Notes: generated from the sequence alone by a model not told the origin. Counted from the first letter of the stretch, positions 52,630 to 61,435 are shown. The stretch: DNA of 64,000 nt from CAYRVX01 sp964427875 (GCA_964427875.1 CAYRVX010000011.1:21262-85261); one strand, 5' to 3'. Translations and numbers: made by a program.

Positions 52630-53919
52630 ATGGAGATCAGGCCGTTTCGCGGGTGGCGATACAGCGGCCGGCTCGACGGCGACGTCAGCCCGTACATAGC
52701 CCCACCCTACGATATCCTCTCGGCCCCGGACAAGCAGCGGCTGCTGGCCAAGAGCAGGGACAACGTGGTGGCGGTGGATCTGCCGCACGTTCCGGCCAAG
52801 GAGCTCGGCCCGGACCAGGCGTATGCCGAGGCGGCCGAGCGGCTCGAGCAGTGGAAGGCCTCCGGCGTGATCCGCCGGGACGCCGAGCCGTCGATCTACG
52901 TTTCCCAGCAGACGTACACCTGGGCCGGCCGGACCTATGCCCGCCAGGCGATGATCTGCGGGGTCCGTGCCACCAAGCTCGGCGAGGGCGTCATCCCGCA
53001 TGAGCACGTCTTTCCCGGCCCGCTGGCGGATAGGCTGAAGCTGACGCAGTGGACGCGGACGCAGCTCTCGGCCGTCTTCGGCTTCTACGATGATCCCGGC
53101 GGGAAGGTATCGAGGCTGCTGTCCTCGGCAGCCGAGCAGAGGCCCGTGGCCAGGGGCGAGCTCCACGGCGTCGTGGAGCGCCTGTGGCGCATCCGGGACG
53201 GCGAGACGATCCGGGCGATTGGCTCGGCCCTGCGGGAGGCGCCCGTCTTCATCGCCGACGGGCACCATCGTTACACGACGGGGCGGAACTACTGCCGGAT
53301 GCTGGCGGACGCCGGGCGGCTCGACGACGCCCACGAGGCGAACTTCGTCATGTTTGCCCTCGTCGCGCGGGACGACCCCGGCCTGCTGATCCTGCCTACC
53401 CACCGCCTGTTCAGCAGCCTCAGCGAGTCGGCCACCATGGAGAAGCTTGCCGGGGCGCTGCCGGAGTTCTCCTGGCGGCCAGGCGGCAGCGCGGAGATCG
53501 GCGTGGCGGCCATCGAGGCACTCCTGGGCTGCGCTCGTCCGGGCGCGATGGCCTTTGTGGCGGGCGAGTCGGCCGAGCTGTGGATCGTGGAGTTGACCCG
53601 CCCGGAGGCGATGCGCCAGGCCGCGCCGGAGAAGTCGGAAGAATGGCGAAGCCTCCCGCCGGCCATTCTCCACGAACTGGTCATGGAGAAGGCCCTGAAC
53701 CCGTGGGCGAAAGGCAAGCTCAACGTCGAGTACACGCCGGACGTCGGCGAGGTGGTGGCGGCCTGCCGTTCGGGCCGGGCGCAACTGGGCGTCATCCTGC
53801 AAAGCATTCCCGTTCAGTCCGTCGAGGCCGTGGCGCGAAGCGGTGCGTCCATGCCCCACAAGAGCACGTACTTCTATCCGAAGATCGCCACGGGAATGGT
53901 CTTCAAGCCCCTGGAGTAG
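52630..53919 (+). CDS. DUF1015-family protein
   Basis: A 429-residue cytosolic protein that matches DUF1015 from its first residues: IRPFRGWRYSGRL, VSPYIAPPYDIL. It continues with SIYVSQQTYTWAGRTYARQ, PHEHVFPGPLADRLKLT, FIADGHHRYTTGRNY and the closing STYFYPKIATGMVFKPL. The family is widespread in anaerobes and planctomycetes and often lies near serine/3-phosphoglycerate genes; the reaction is not established. ATG 52630. 13 bp upstream of the dehydrogenase gene, so probably an operon. Confidence 0.9.
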   Translation: MEIRPFRGWRYSGRLDGDVSPYIAPPYDILSAPDKQRLLAKSRDNVVAVDLPHVPAKELGPDQAYAEAAERLEQWKASGVIRRDAEPSIYVSQQTYTWAGRTYARQAMICGVRATKLGEGVIPHEHVFPGPLADRLKLTQWTRTQLSAVFGFYDDPGGKVSRLLSSAAEQRPVARGELHGVVERLWRIRDGETIRAIGSALREAPVFIADGHHRYTTGRNYCRMLADAGRLDDAHEANFVMFALVARDDPGLLILPTHRLFSSLSESATMEKLAGALPEFSWRPGGSAEIGVAAIEALLGCARPGAMAFVAGESAELWIVELTRPEAMRQAAPEKSEEWRSLPPAILHELVMEKALNPWAKGKLNVEYTPDVGEVVAACRSGRAQLGVILQSIPVQSVEAVARSGASMPHKSTYFYPKIATGMVFKPLE

Positions 53920-53932
53920 AGGACACGCGGCG

Positions 53933-54952
53933 ATGAAACAGGCCGTCATGACCGCTCCGGGCGCGATCGAGGTCCGCGACGTGGCGCCCCCCCGGGCCGG
54001 TGCCGGCGAGGTGCTGCTTCGGGTCCGCCGGATCGGCGTCTGCGGCTCGGACGTGCACGTTTACCACGGCAGGCACCCGTACACGAGCTATCCCGTCGTT
54101 CAGGGGCACGAGTTCTCCGGCGAGGTCGCAGCCGTCGGCGAGGGGGTGGAGGACATTGCGGTGGGAGCGAAGGTGACGGCCACGCCGCAGAACACCTGCG
54201 GGCGGTGCCGGCAATGCCTCCGCGGCGATTACCACATCTGTGACGCCCTGGCCGTGCGCGGCTTCCAGGCCCCCGGATGCGCCCAGGAGCTCTACGTCAC
54301 GCCCGCCGAGAAGATCCTCCCGCTTCCGGATGTGTTCACGTTCGAGCAGGGGGCGCTGGTCGAGCCGGTGGCGGTGGCGGTTCATGCGGTCGGCCGCGTG
54401 GACGGCCCGCTGGCCGGACGCAACGCCGTCGTTCTGGGCGCCGGGCCGATCGGCAACCTCGTCGGGCAGGTCGCCCGCAGCGAGGGCGCCGACGTGTTGA
54501 TCACCGACCTGAGCGAGTATCGCCTCCAAGTCGCCAGAAAATGCGGACTTACACATACGAGCAACGCCGGCGCCGAGCCCCTTGCCGAAGCGGCCAAGAA
54601 GGCCTTCGGCCCGGATGGCTTCGAGGTGGCCTTCGAGTGCGCGGGGGTCGAGGCGACGATCACGGCCGCGGTGAACTGCATCCAGAAGGGCGGGACGATC
54701 ATCGTGGTGGGGGTCTTTGGGGACAAGCCGCGCGTGGACCTCGGCTTCGTGCAGGACAGGGAGCTGACCCTCCGCGGCACGCTCATGTACAGGCGGGCCG
54801 ATTACCGGCGGGCGATCGAGCGGATCGCCGGGGGAGCGATTGCGACGGACCCGCTGATCTCGAAGCACTTCCCGCTGTCGGAGTACCTCTCGGCGTACCG
54901 GTTCATCGACGAAGCGGGGGACAGGACGATGAAGGTTGTGATCGACGTGTAG
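53933..54952 (+). CDS. Zinc-dependent alcohol dehydrogenase (sorbitol/threonine DH group)
   Basis: A 339-residue medium-chain dehydrogenase. The catalytic zinc ligands are Cys in RIGVCGSDVHVY and His-Glu in VQGHEFSG. The structural-zinc loop is CGRCRQCLRGDYHIC with all four Cys. The NAD loop is VVLGAGPIGNLVGQVA. VLITDLSEYRL with an Asp at the end of beta-2 favours NAD over NADP. The substrate is a polyol or secondary alcohol; the exact one is unknown. Confidence 0.92.
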   Translation: MKQAVMTAPGAIEVRDVAPPRAGAGEVLLRVRRIGVCGSDVHVYHGRHPYTSYPVVQGHEFSGEVAAVGEGVEDIAVGAKVTATPQNTCGRCRQCLRGDYHICDALAVRGFQAPGCAQELYVTPAEKILPLPDVFTFEQGALVEPVAVAVHAVGRVDGPLAGRNAVVLGAGPIGNLVGQVARSEGADVLITDLSEYRLQVARKCGLTHTSNAGAEPLAEAAKKAFGPDGFEVAFECAGVEATITAAVNCIQKGGTIIVVGVFGDKPRVDLGFVQDRELTLRGTLMYRRADYRRAIERIAGGAIATDPLISKHFPLSEYLSAYRFIDEAGDRTMKVVIDV

Positions 54953-55015
54953 TCACGAGGCGGCCGGGCAGGGGCGGATGGCCGGCATAATCATTGGAAG
55001 TTGTTGCGAATTAAT

Positions 55016-55515
55016 GCCTGGTTCAGATGCGGGTAACATTCCGCCGCCGCTTCGCCCGCAGGCCGCGGCGCCGCCCGGGGGAGGCCCAACTCGTGCTTCG
55101 CAGCGAAGTACTGCTTCGCAGAGTAGCAAGGGCCGGGCCTCGTCTGTAGATTCGTGGGTTCCCGAGACTCGCAGGCACTGTTACGTGGGGACTATCGTTT
55201 CTGAAGTGTGTGAGAATGTTTCCTGGTGGTCCGTAACGATTGTTTCTGTAATCTGTTAGCTCCGGAGGAGCGGACGTTGATAGCCCAGGGCGCCGCGGCG
55301 CTGTTTGCCGCAAGCCCTGGGTTTGCAGGGCGTGTATTTCGCGGAACCCCGGCAGGGGTGACCGTACCTCACGGTCGCCCCATACGAGGCTCCGCACAAA
55401 GGGTGACGCGTACCCAGGGCTCCCTCCGGTCGCCCTGGGCTACCCACGTACCGCCCCATACGGGGCGAAGAGGAAACCTCCCGGGATTTGTCCTCGCACA
55501 CTTTCTGAACCAGGC
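55016..55515. repeat. MITE-like element with terminal inverted repeats and hairpin array
   Basis: A 500-bp non-coding stretch is bounded by the perfect 12-bp inverted repeat GCCTGGTTCAGA (55016-55027) and TCTGAACCAGGC (55504-55515), with weaker similarity continuing outward. Inside, 55259-55467 packs six hairpins: GCTCC-GGA-GGAGC (55259-55271), CCCAGGG/CCCTGGG (55284-55290/55315-55321), CCCC/GGGG (55347-55350/55355-55358), GACCG/CGGTC (55360-55364/55372-55376), CCCAGGGC/GCCCTGGG (55413-55420/55432-55439) and CGCCCC/GGGGCG (55452-55457/55462-55467). The plus-strand open frame through it has no coding character. It resembles dispersed palindromic repeats in planctomycete genomes (recollection only). 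Confidence 0.55.
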
Positions 55516-55765
55516 CCGAATTATTGCTTGCACGTGGCGCCGGCGCGCGGTAGCCTATAAGAAACATATCGGCTGGAAGTTCTCACATCGAGCTGGAATC
55601 TGTGCAGTCTTATGATCGGTCGTGGGGGGCACACGTCTGGATGTCAGAGTTGGTGCGGGCAGTTGCACATCTCGACGGCGGTACCGCCGGTGCCCAGTGC
55701 GCTGTATCGCTCGCTTCAGATATATCACTTCTCACGGTCTCGCGGTGTGGTGGGAGGTAGGGCAG

Positions 55766-55975
55766 ATGCCTAAAGGCACGGTCAAGTGGTTCAATGATGC
55801 AAAGGGCTATGGATTTCTGCGTGTAGAAGGCCAGGATGAGGATATCTTTGTCCACTACACGGCCGTCCAGGCCGAAGGCTATCGCTCGCTCAACGAGGGC
55901 GAGACCGTGGAGTTCGAGCTGGTGAAGGGCCCCAAGGGCATGAAGGCCGAGAACGTGGTTCGCGCGGAGGCCTGA
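55766..55975 (+). CDS. Cold-shock-domain protein
   Basis: A 69-residue single-stranded nucleic acid-binding OB fold. It carries GTVKWFNDAKGYGFL (RNP1 KGYGFL), DIFVHYTAV (RNP2) and the closing VEFELVKGPKGMKAENV. The length is normal for CspA-type proteins. ATG 55766 follows GGGAGGTAGGGCAG. The roughly 150 nt upstream could be a long 5' UTR, as in other csp genes, but no structure is claimed. Confidence 0.95.
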   Translation: MPKGTVKWFNDAKGYGFLRVEGQDEDIFVHYTAVQAEGYRSLNEGETVEFELVKGPKGMKAENVVRAEA

Positions 55976-56077
55976 CGGCCTCCCGCACGGTCGATCCGCA
56001 CCCCCCCAGCCGATTGTCCGGGGAGATCTCGTCGTAGCATCGTCGCAGAGGGCGGTCGCCGCAGTGGTGCCGCGCCC

Positions 56078-57784
56078 TCATTTCCCGGTGTCGCGCCGGT
56101 CCTTGTTGGACATGCGGTTGAGCCCCGCAACGATCGCGCGGATCGCCGCCTGGTCGATATTGGTGTCCCGCCCGACGCCGAAGAGGATTCCGTTGTCTGT
56201 CAGCCTGAGCGGCACGTAGGCCACGGCGATCGCATCGGCCCCCTTCCCGACGGCCTGCTCGTGGTAGTCCTCCACCGCAAAGCCCGCCGCGCCGAGCTTC
56301 TCCAGGCCGTGCACGAAGGCGGATATCGGGCCGTTGCCGTCCGCCGTCACCAGCTTCTCCACGCCGTTGACGCGAATGCGAATCTCGCCGTGAATCTGGG
56401 TGGGGTCGTTCTCGTCCGGCCGCGGCCAGTACCCCATCAGCTCGTATGGCCCCGTCGGGCTGACGAACTCGTCCTCGAAGATCCGGCAGACCTCCTCGCC
56501 GGAGATTTCCCGGCCGACCTCGTCGGAGTAAGCCTGGACCGCCTCTCCAAGCTCCGGATGCATGGCCTTGGGGATGTCCAGGCCGTAGTCCTGCTCCAGG
56601 ACCCAGGCCACGCCGCCCTTGCCCGACTGGGAGTTGATCCGAATGAGGCGCTCGAACTTCCTTCCGAGATCGGCCGGGTCCACGTGGAGATACGGCACCT
56701 TCCATCGCGCGTGGAACTTCCCCGGGGCCTCCGCCAGGCGGCGCATTCCCTTGCGGATCGCGTCCTGGTGCGAGCCGCTGAAGGCGGTGAAGACGTACTG
56801 GCCGCTGTAAGGCTGACGGTAGTAGACTGCCATACCGGTCAGCCGGGTGACCGTCTCGGCGACCTTGTTGAGGTCGCTGAAGTCCAGGCCGGTGTCGATC
56901 CCGCGGGCGTACAGGTTGTTGGCCAGCGTGACCAGGTCCACGTTGCCGGTACGCTCCCCGTGGCCGAAGAGCGTGCCTTCCACGCGGTCGGCGCCGGCCC
57001 GCAGGCTCAGCTCCGTTGCCGCCACGGCCATGCCCTGGTCGTTGTGCGCGTGCAGCGAGATCAGCACCTTGTCCCGCTCGGGGAAGTGCCGGCAGAACCA
57101 CTCGATCATGTCGGCGTAGTGGTTGGGCGGGCGGCGCTCGACGGTGGCCGGCAGATTGAGGATGACGGGCTCGGCCGCCGTGGCCTTGCCCCACGTCTCG
57201 AACGCCGCCAGGCAGATCTCCAGCGCGAAGTTCAGGTCGGTGTCCGTGAACTCCTCCGGAGAGAACTCGAACCGGATGTCGCTTTCGGACATGCCGTCGG
57301 CCAGCGCGCGGACCTGCCGAACGGACCTGTGCACCATGTCGACCGTCTCGGCGTGCGTCAGGCCGAACACCTGGCTCATGTGAAGCTCGCTGGTGGCGCA
57401 GTACGCGTGAAGGATGGCCCGCGGGATGCCCGCCAGGGCCTCGAACGTGCGGTCGATCAGGTGGCTGCGGCACTGCGTCAGGCCCATGATGTACACGTCG
57501 TCGGGGATGTGGCCGCCCTCGATCAGCTCGCGGGTGAAGTCGAAGTCGTCCTGGCCCGCCGAGGGGAACGCCACCTCGATGTGCTTGAAGCCGATGTCGC
57601 ACAAGAGCCTGAAGTACTCCAGCTTCTGCGCCGGCAGGAGGGGATTGGGCAGGGCCTGGTTGCCGTCCCGAAGGTCGACCGAGCACCAGACGGGGCTCTT
57701 CTCGACGGCCTTGCCCGGCCACTGCCTCTCCGGCAGGTCGATGGGCTCAGGCGACACGTACTTGGGTATGGTGGGGCTGGACAC
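56078..57784 (-). CDS. leuA: 2-isopropylmalate synthase
   Basis: A 568-residue enzyme condensing acetyl-CoA with 2-oxoisovalerate, the first leucine step. Its start resembles the longer LeuA type 2 (KYVSPEPIDLPERQWP), then CSVDLRDGNQALPNPL with the catalytic Arg-Asp, FPSAGQDDFDF, the metal motif ISLHAHNDQGMAVAATE, and GTLFGHGERTGNVDL. The C-terminal regulatory domain (about 430-568) carries the leucine feedback site fold. GTG 57784 is chosen because AAGGAG lies 6 nt upstream. It is preceded by a leader peptide and attenuator (57881-58009). Confidence 0.96.
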   Translation of the reverse strand: MSSPTIPKYVSPEPIDLPERQWPGKAVEKSPVWCSVDLRDGNQALPNPLLPAQKLEYFRLLCDIGFKHIEVAFPSAGQDDFDFTRELIEGGHIPDDVYIMGLTQCRSHLIDRTFEALAGIPRAILHAYCATSELHMSQVFGLTHAETVDMVHRSVRQVRALADGMSESDIRFEFSPEEFTDTDLNFALEICLAAFETWGKATAAEPVILNLPATVERRPPNHYADMIEWFCRHFPERDKVLISLHAHNDQGMAVAATELSLRAGADRVEGTLFGHGERTGNVDLVTLANNLYARGIDTGLDFSDLNKVAETVTRLTGMAVYYRQPYSGQYVFTAFSGSHQDAIRKGMRRLAEAPGKFHARWKVPYLHVDPADLGRKFERLIRINSQSGKGGVAWVLEQDYGLDIPKAMHPELGEAVQAYSDEVGREISGEEVCRIFEDEFVSPTGPYELMGYWPRPDENDPTQIHGEIRIRVNGVEKLVTADGNGPISAFVHGLEKLGAAGFAVEDYHEQAVGKGADAIAVAYVPLRLTDNGILFGVGRDTNIDQAAIRAIVAGLNRMSNKDRRDTGK

Positions 57785-57880
57785 TGGTTTCTCCTTCGCT
57801 CTAGGCACGCCGCGTCTTTTCCTTCCCTTCGTCGATTCGCCCGCGGCCGGACCAGCCATTCCGTCCCGGCCGCCGGCCAA

Positions 57881-57917
57881 ACAAAAAGCCCCGCCATCCG
57901 TTCTGGATCGCGGGGCC
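57881..57917 (-). terminator. Leucine attenuator terminator (3:4 hairpin)
   Basis: On the minus-strand transcript GCCCCGC (57910-57916) pairs with GCGGGGC (57888-57894). A further ATCC/GGAT pairing inside a single G-G mismatch and an AGAAC loop lengthens the stem, and TTTTTGT follows (57881-57887). The 5' arm overlaps segment 3 (57905-57913, CCGCGATCC), which can instead pair with segment 2 (57940-57948, GGATCGCGG) as an antiterminator. It lies about 97 nt before leuA. Confidence 0.88.
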
Positions 57918-57949
57918 GAGATTTCTTGGTGCTCGGGGTCCGCGATCCG

Positions 57950-58009
57950 TCAGCGCAGCAGGAGCTCCAGAAGGTCCAATAGGCTCAAGCTGTAGTTCTG
58001 ACGGATCAT
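57950..58009 (-). CDS. Leucine-rich leader peptide of leuA
   Basis: A 19-codon ORF, MIRQNYSLSLLDLLELLLR, starts at ATG 58009 with GAGG 5 nt upstream. Eight of 19 residues are Leu, five of them in the last seven codons before Arg-stop, using CTA, TTG, CTT, CTC and CTG. Codons 2-4 (57998-58007, GATCCGTCAG) pair perfectly over 10 bp with CTGACGGATC at the stop codon (57944-57953). A ribosome stalled at Leu codons covers the first and frees the second. A ribosome at the stop covers the second. Functionally this is a leuL analogue. Confidence 0.88.
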   Translation of the reverse strand: MIRQNYSLSLLDLLELLLR

Positions 58010-58024
58010 CTTGGCCTCACAATC

Positions 58025-58054
58025 ATCTTATCGGCCAACCGGGCGGGAAGGCAA
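58025..58054 (-). promoter_or_regulatory. Putative promoter of the leu leader
   Basis: On the minus strand, TTGCCT (58049-58054) and TAAGAT (58025-58030) are separated by 18 bp. The expected start point is a few bases before the leader's ribosome site. Confidence 0.5.
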
Positions 58055-58126
58055 GGGAAGATTTGGGCTTTGGGGGATTTTTCCGCGTGGCCCGGGCGGG
58101 AACGGGCGAACGGCTCGGAAACGCAG

Positions 58127-58162
58127 AACCGGGCGGCCGGCGTGTGAGCCGACCGCCCGGTT
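58127..58162. other. Strong hairpin between leuA leader and regulator gene
   Basis: A perfect 10-bp stem AACCGGGCGG/CCGCCCGGTT with a 16-nt loop. There is no T-tract on either side, so it is at best a weak or Rho-assisted terminator for the regulator gene ending at 58284. Confidence 0.5.
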
Positions 58163-58283
58163 TGCCTCGCGTGCCGGTCCTCCTTCGGCCGCGATCGTCC
58201 GCTGCACGCGTTGATGTTCTCCGGATCGAACGGCCGGGGCTCCTCCGGCCTCATGGCTCCCGGGCGGCGGGTCCCGGCGCTGT

Positions 58284-58862
58284 TCAGGTGATCAGGTTCG
58301 TGGCCTCTTCGGCGGCTGTGATGACTGCGGCCGGCGACAGCGGCTGGCCGAGGCAGTCGTCGAAGCCCTGCGAGATCAGCTTGTCTCTCCTTCGGTCGCT
58401 GAGGTCCGACGTGACGGCGAGGACCTTGGCGGACTGAAGCTCTTCGGTGGCCTTGATGAGCCGGCAGACTGCTGCGGCCTCTTCTTCATCGTCGGTCAGC
58501 TCGACCACGACGACGTGCGGTCGGAACCCCTGGGCGATCATCCCGGCCTCGAACCCATTGCGAGCGACGCGCACTTCGTACCGGTCGGAGGAGTTGACCG
58601 CATCGAGCAGTCCCTCCGGCAGCGACGTGGAGAGGATCATCACTCGGCAGCAGCCCTGGTCCAGCCCGTCCAGCGGGATGCCGTGGGCCCGCATGAACGC
58701 GATCAACTGCTGCAAGGGGATGCGACGGTCGCGGCTGCCGGGGATGCGATAGCCCCGCAGCTTGCCCGTGTCGAACCACTTGCTGACGGTTCGGGGCGCC
58801 ACGCGGCAGATCCTCGCCACTTCGCCCGTCGTCAAGACGTCTTTTCGTCCCGCAGTTCGCAT
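58284..58862 (-). CDS. HTH regulator with degenerate receiver domain
   Basis: A 192-residue protein. An N-terminal excisionase/MerR-type helix-turn-helix (about 5-60: VLTTGEVARICRVAPRTVSKW, then GYRIPGSRDRRIP) is followed by a CheY-like receiver (about 70-190: RVMILSTSLPEGLLDAV). The usual phospho-acceptor Asp is replaced by Glu in PHVVVVELTDDEEE, and the conserved Lys of the KP motif by Gln in DCLGQPLSP, so phosphorylation is unlikely. No kinase is adjacent. ATG 58862 is the first good start; the ribosome site is weak. Target genes unknown. Confidence 0.8.
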   Translation of the reverse strand: MRTAGRKDVLTTGEVARICRVAPRTVSKWFDTGKLRGYRIPGSRDRRIPLQQLIAFMRAHGIPLDGLDQGCCRVMILSTSLPEGLLDAVNSSDRYEVRVARNGFEAGMIAQGFRPHVVVVELTDDEEEAAAVCRLIKATEELQSAKVLAVTSDLSDRRRDKLISQGFDDCLGQPLSPAAVITAAEEATNLIT

Positions 58863-59121
58863 GGATAATCGTTTCGATTGCCGATAGAAACTCCGATTCT
58901 CTTCATCGGCCTGCGGCCGCGAGTCTTTAGTAAGCCTCGGAAAAACCTGCGATTCCGGCTCCCCAAGCCCGGTGCCGAAGCCCAGGCGAGAAGCCCAGCC
59001 ATTGGGATGGCTGGGCTTGCGGTCACGGGCGGCGCTCTGGGGGCGGCCCTTGGCCTGCCCCGTCCCGTGCGGTATAGTACCCATCCGCTGCTTTGGCCAA
59101 TCCATCAGGAGAGCGTCGCAG

Positions 59122-61395
59122 TTGTCCAACCTGCTTGACGATCTGAACGCGCCCCAGCGCAAGGCCGTCACTTACACCAACGGCCCGCTGCTGATCCTTG
59201 CCGGGGCCGGCTCCGGAAAGACCCGCGTCATCACCCGCCGCGTCGCTTACCTCATCGAACAGGGCGTTGCGCCCTGGAACATCCTGGCGATCACGTTCAC
59301 GAACAAGGCGGCCGGCGAGATGCGGCAGCGCGTCGAGGCCCTCCGCGCGCCGCGCGGCGCGACGCTGTGCACCTTTCACTCTCTTTGCGCCCGCCTCCTG
59401 CGGGAGTTCGCCGCGGAGGCCCACGTCGCCGGCAACTACTCGATCTACGACCGGGACGACCAGGTTCGCCTCGTCAAGGAGGCGGTCGGGAACCTTCAGA
59501 TCCGCGCCGACAACTTCCCTCCGGCACAGGTGCACGCGACCATCTCGCACGCCAAGAACGAGCTCAAGTGCCCCGACGACCTCGCCGCCGAGGCCGAGGA
59601 AGGCGCCCGCGGCTTCTACCGCCGCACGGTGGCCGGGGTCTACCGCGAGTACCAGCGGCTGCTTGGCGACAACAACGCGCTGGACTTCGACGACCTGCTG
59701 CTGCGAGTGACCTTCCTGCTGAGGGATCGGCCGGACATCCGCGAGCTGCTCGGCCGGCGCTACCGGTACGTCCTGGTCGACGAGTACCAGGACACGAACC
59801 GCGCGCAGTACTTCCTGGCCCACGGCATCGCGCTGGATCACGAGAACCTCTGCGTCACGGGCGACCCGGACCAGAGCATCTACGCCTGGCGGGGGGCGGA
59901 CATCAGCAACATCCTCGAGTTCGAGGCCAACTATCCCAACGCAACCGTCATCCGCCTGGAGGAAAACTACCGCTCCACCCAGCCGATCCTCACGGCGGCC
60001 TCGAACCTGATTGCCCGAAACACCCTGCGAAAGGACAAGGCCCTCTGGAGCCGCAGGAAAAGCGGCTCGGACGTGAAGGTGGTGTACTGCGACGACGAGC
60101 ACGCCGAGGGCGCCGAGGTGGCCCGGCGGATCCTGCGCCGCCGCGAGGCCGGCGGGCGCCTCGACGAAGTGGCCGTCTTCTACCGGATCAACTCCCTCAG
60201 CCGCGTGCTGGAAGACGTCTTCCGCAAGGCCGCCGTTCCCTATCGCATCGCCCGAGGCGTGGAGTTCTACAATCGCAGGGAGGTCAAGGACATCCTGGCC
60301 TACCTGCGAGTGCTCGTCAACGGCGAAGACGACCTGAGCTGCGCGCGGATCATCAACACGCCCGCCCGGGGCATCGGCGCCGCGACCGTCCGGCGCCTCG
60401 TCGCCGCGGCCGCGGCCCACGGCCGGTCGCTGCTGGCCGCCTGCGCCCACCCGGCCGAGGCGGGCCTGAAGACCGCCGCGACGAAAAAAGTCGCGGCGTT
60501 CCGGCAGTTGATCTCGGCCCTGGCGGGCGATCTGGACCGGCCGGTGAAGGACGTCGTCGAGACCGTCGTGGCGGCAAGTGGGCTGGAGGAAGCGCTCCAA
60601 GAGGCCGGCGAAGAGGGCAAGCAGGCGCGGGCCAATGTCGCCGAGCTCGTCTCCACGGCGGCCGAGTTCGACCAGGAAAACGAAAACGCCCGCCTCGGCG
60701 ACTTCCTCCACCACGTCTCCCTCGTCTCAGACGTCGATCGCTTCGAGGGCGCCGACGGGGCCGTCACGTTCATGACGCTCCACGCCGCCAAGGGGCTGGA
60801 GTTTCCCGCCGTGTTCGTCGTGGGCTGCGAGAGCGGGCTGCTGCCGATGATTCGGACCGCCTCGCCCGGCCGCAACGACGGGCCCATGGCGGCCATGGAA
60901 GAGGAACGCCGCCTCGCCTTCGTCGGCATGACCCGCGCGAAGGAGGAGCTGACGCTCTCCTGCGCCCGCCACCGCCGGCTTCGCGGCACGGTGACCCCGC
61001 AAGTGGCCTCGCCGTTCCTCAGCGAGATCGGCAGCGAGTCCGTCGCCTTCGAGGACCTCACCACCGAGCCCGCCGAGGGCCGTGTGGCCCGGCGCCGCAG
61101 CCGCGGCGGCTTCTACGACGACGTCGACGAACGCGCCGCCATCGAAAGGGCCTTGGATGCCATGGAGGCCGTCCCGCAGGCGGCCCTCGACGCGGCCGTT
61201 GAGCCCCCCCCGCCCGAATACGAGAACCTCGTCGTCAACCGCCGCGTGCGTCACCCGCAGTTCGGCGAGGGAAAGGTCGTCGCGCTGCGCAACCGCTGGC
61301 CGGACACCCGCGCCGAGATCGTCTTCGACGATGTGGGCCCAAAGACCATCTGGCTCAAGTACATCCGCCTGGAAGTGCTCGACGAATGGCCCTGA
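59122..61395 (+). CDS. UvrD/PcrA-family DNA helicase
   Basis: A 757-residue superfamily 1A 3'-5' helicase for repair and replication restart. It shows the Q-motif LNAPQRKAVTY, Walker A LAGAGSGKTRVI, motif Ia FTNKAAGEM, motif II VDEYQDTN, motif III GDPDQSIYAWRGAD, motif IV EENYRST, motif V TLHAAKGLEFPAVFVVG and motif VI FVGMTRAKEELTL. The C-terminal Tudor-like segment (about 700-757, RVRHPQFGEGKVVAL) is PcrA/UvrD-typical. TTG 59122 is chosen because AGGAGA lies 9 nt upstream. Confidence 0.95.
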   Translation: MSNLLDDLNAPQRKAVTYTNGPLLILAGAGSGKTRVITRRVAYLIEQGVAPWNILAITFTNKAAGEMRQRVEALRAPRGATLCTFHSLCARLLREFAAEAHVAGNYSIYDRDDQVRLVKEAVGNLQIRADNFPPAQVHATISHAKNELKCPDDLAAEAEEGARGFYRRTVAGVYREYQRLLGDNNALDFDDLLLRVTFLLRDRPDIRELLGRRYRYVLVDEYQDTNRAQYFLAHGIALDHENLCVTGDPDQSIYAWRGADISNILEFEANYPNATVIRLEENYRSTQPILTAASNLIARNTLRKDKALWSRRKSGSDVKVVYCDDEHAEGAEVARRILRRREAGGRLDEVAVFYRINSLSRVLEDVFRKAAVPYRIARGVEFYNRREVKDILAYLRVLVNGEDDLSCARIINTPARGIGAATVRRLVAAAAAHGRSLLAACAHPAEAGLKTAATKKVAAFRQLISALAGDLDRPVKDVVETVVAASGLEEALQEAGEEGKQARANVAELVSTAAEFDQENENARLGDFLHHVSLVSDVDRFEGADGAVTFMTLHAAKGLEFPAVFVVGCESGLLPMIRTASPGRNDGPMAAMEEERRLAFVGMTRAKEELTLSCARHRRLRGTVTPQVASPFLSEIGSESVAFEDLTTEPAEGRVARRRSRGGFYDDVDERAAIERALDAMEAVPQAALDAAVEPPPPEYENLVVNRRVRHPQFGEGKVVALRNRWPDTRAEIVFDDVGPKTIWLKYIRLEVLDEWP

Positions 61396-61435
61396 GCCGG
61401 TCGCCACACCGCCCGCGAAAAACCGGGAAACCCGC

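Noticed and set aside
54978..55259. 93-codon frame before the hairpin array
   Set aside because: Low-complexity Ser/Arg/Pro content, no coding signature, and it ends within the repeat.
55226..55615. Plus-strand 129-codon open frame inside the hairpin element
   Set aside because: The frame is made of palindromes, lacks a ribosome site and has no recognisable fold. Better explained as a repeat.
57785..57880. N-terminal extension of LeuA toward 57880
   Set aside because: The added residues are basic and not LeuA-like, and they begin at the end of the terminator. GTG 57784 has an ideal ribosome site and starts where the family starts.
58127..58162. Hairpin as a Rho-independent terminator
   Set aside because: The stem is perfect but no T-run follows on either strand.
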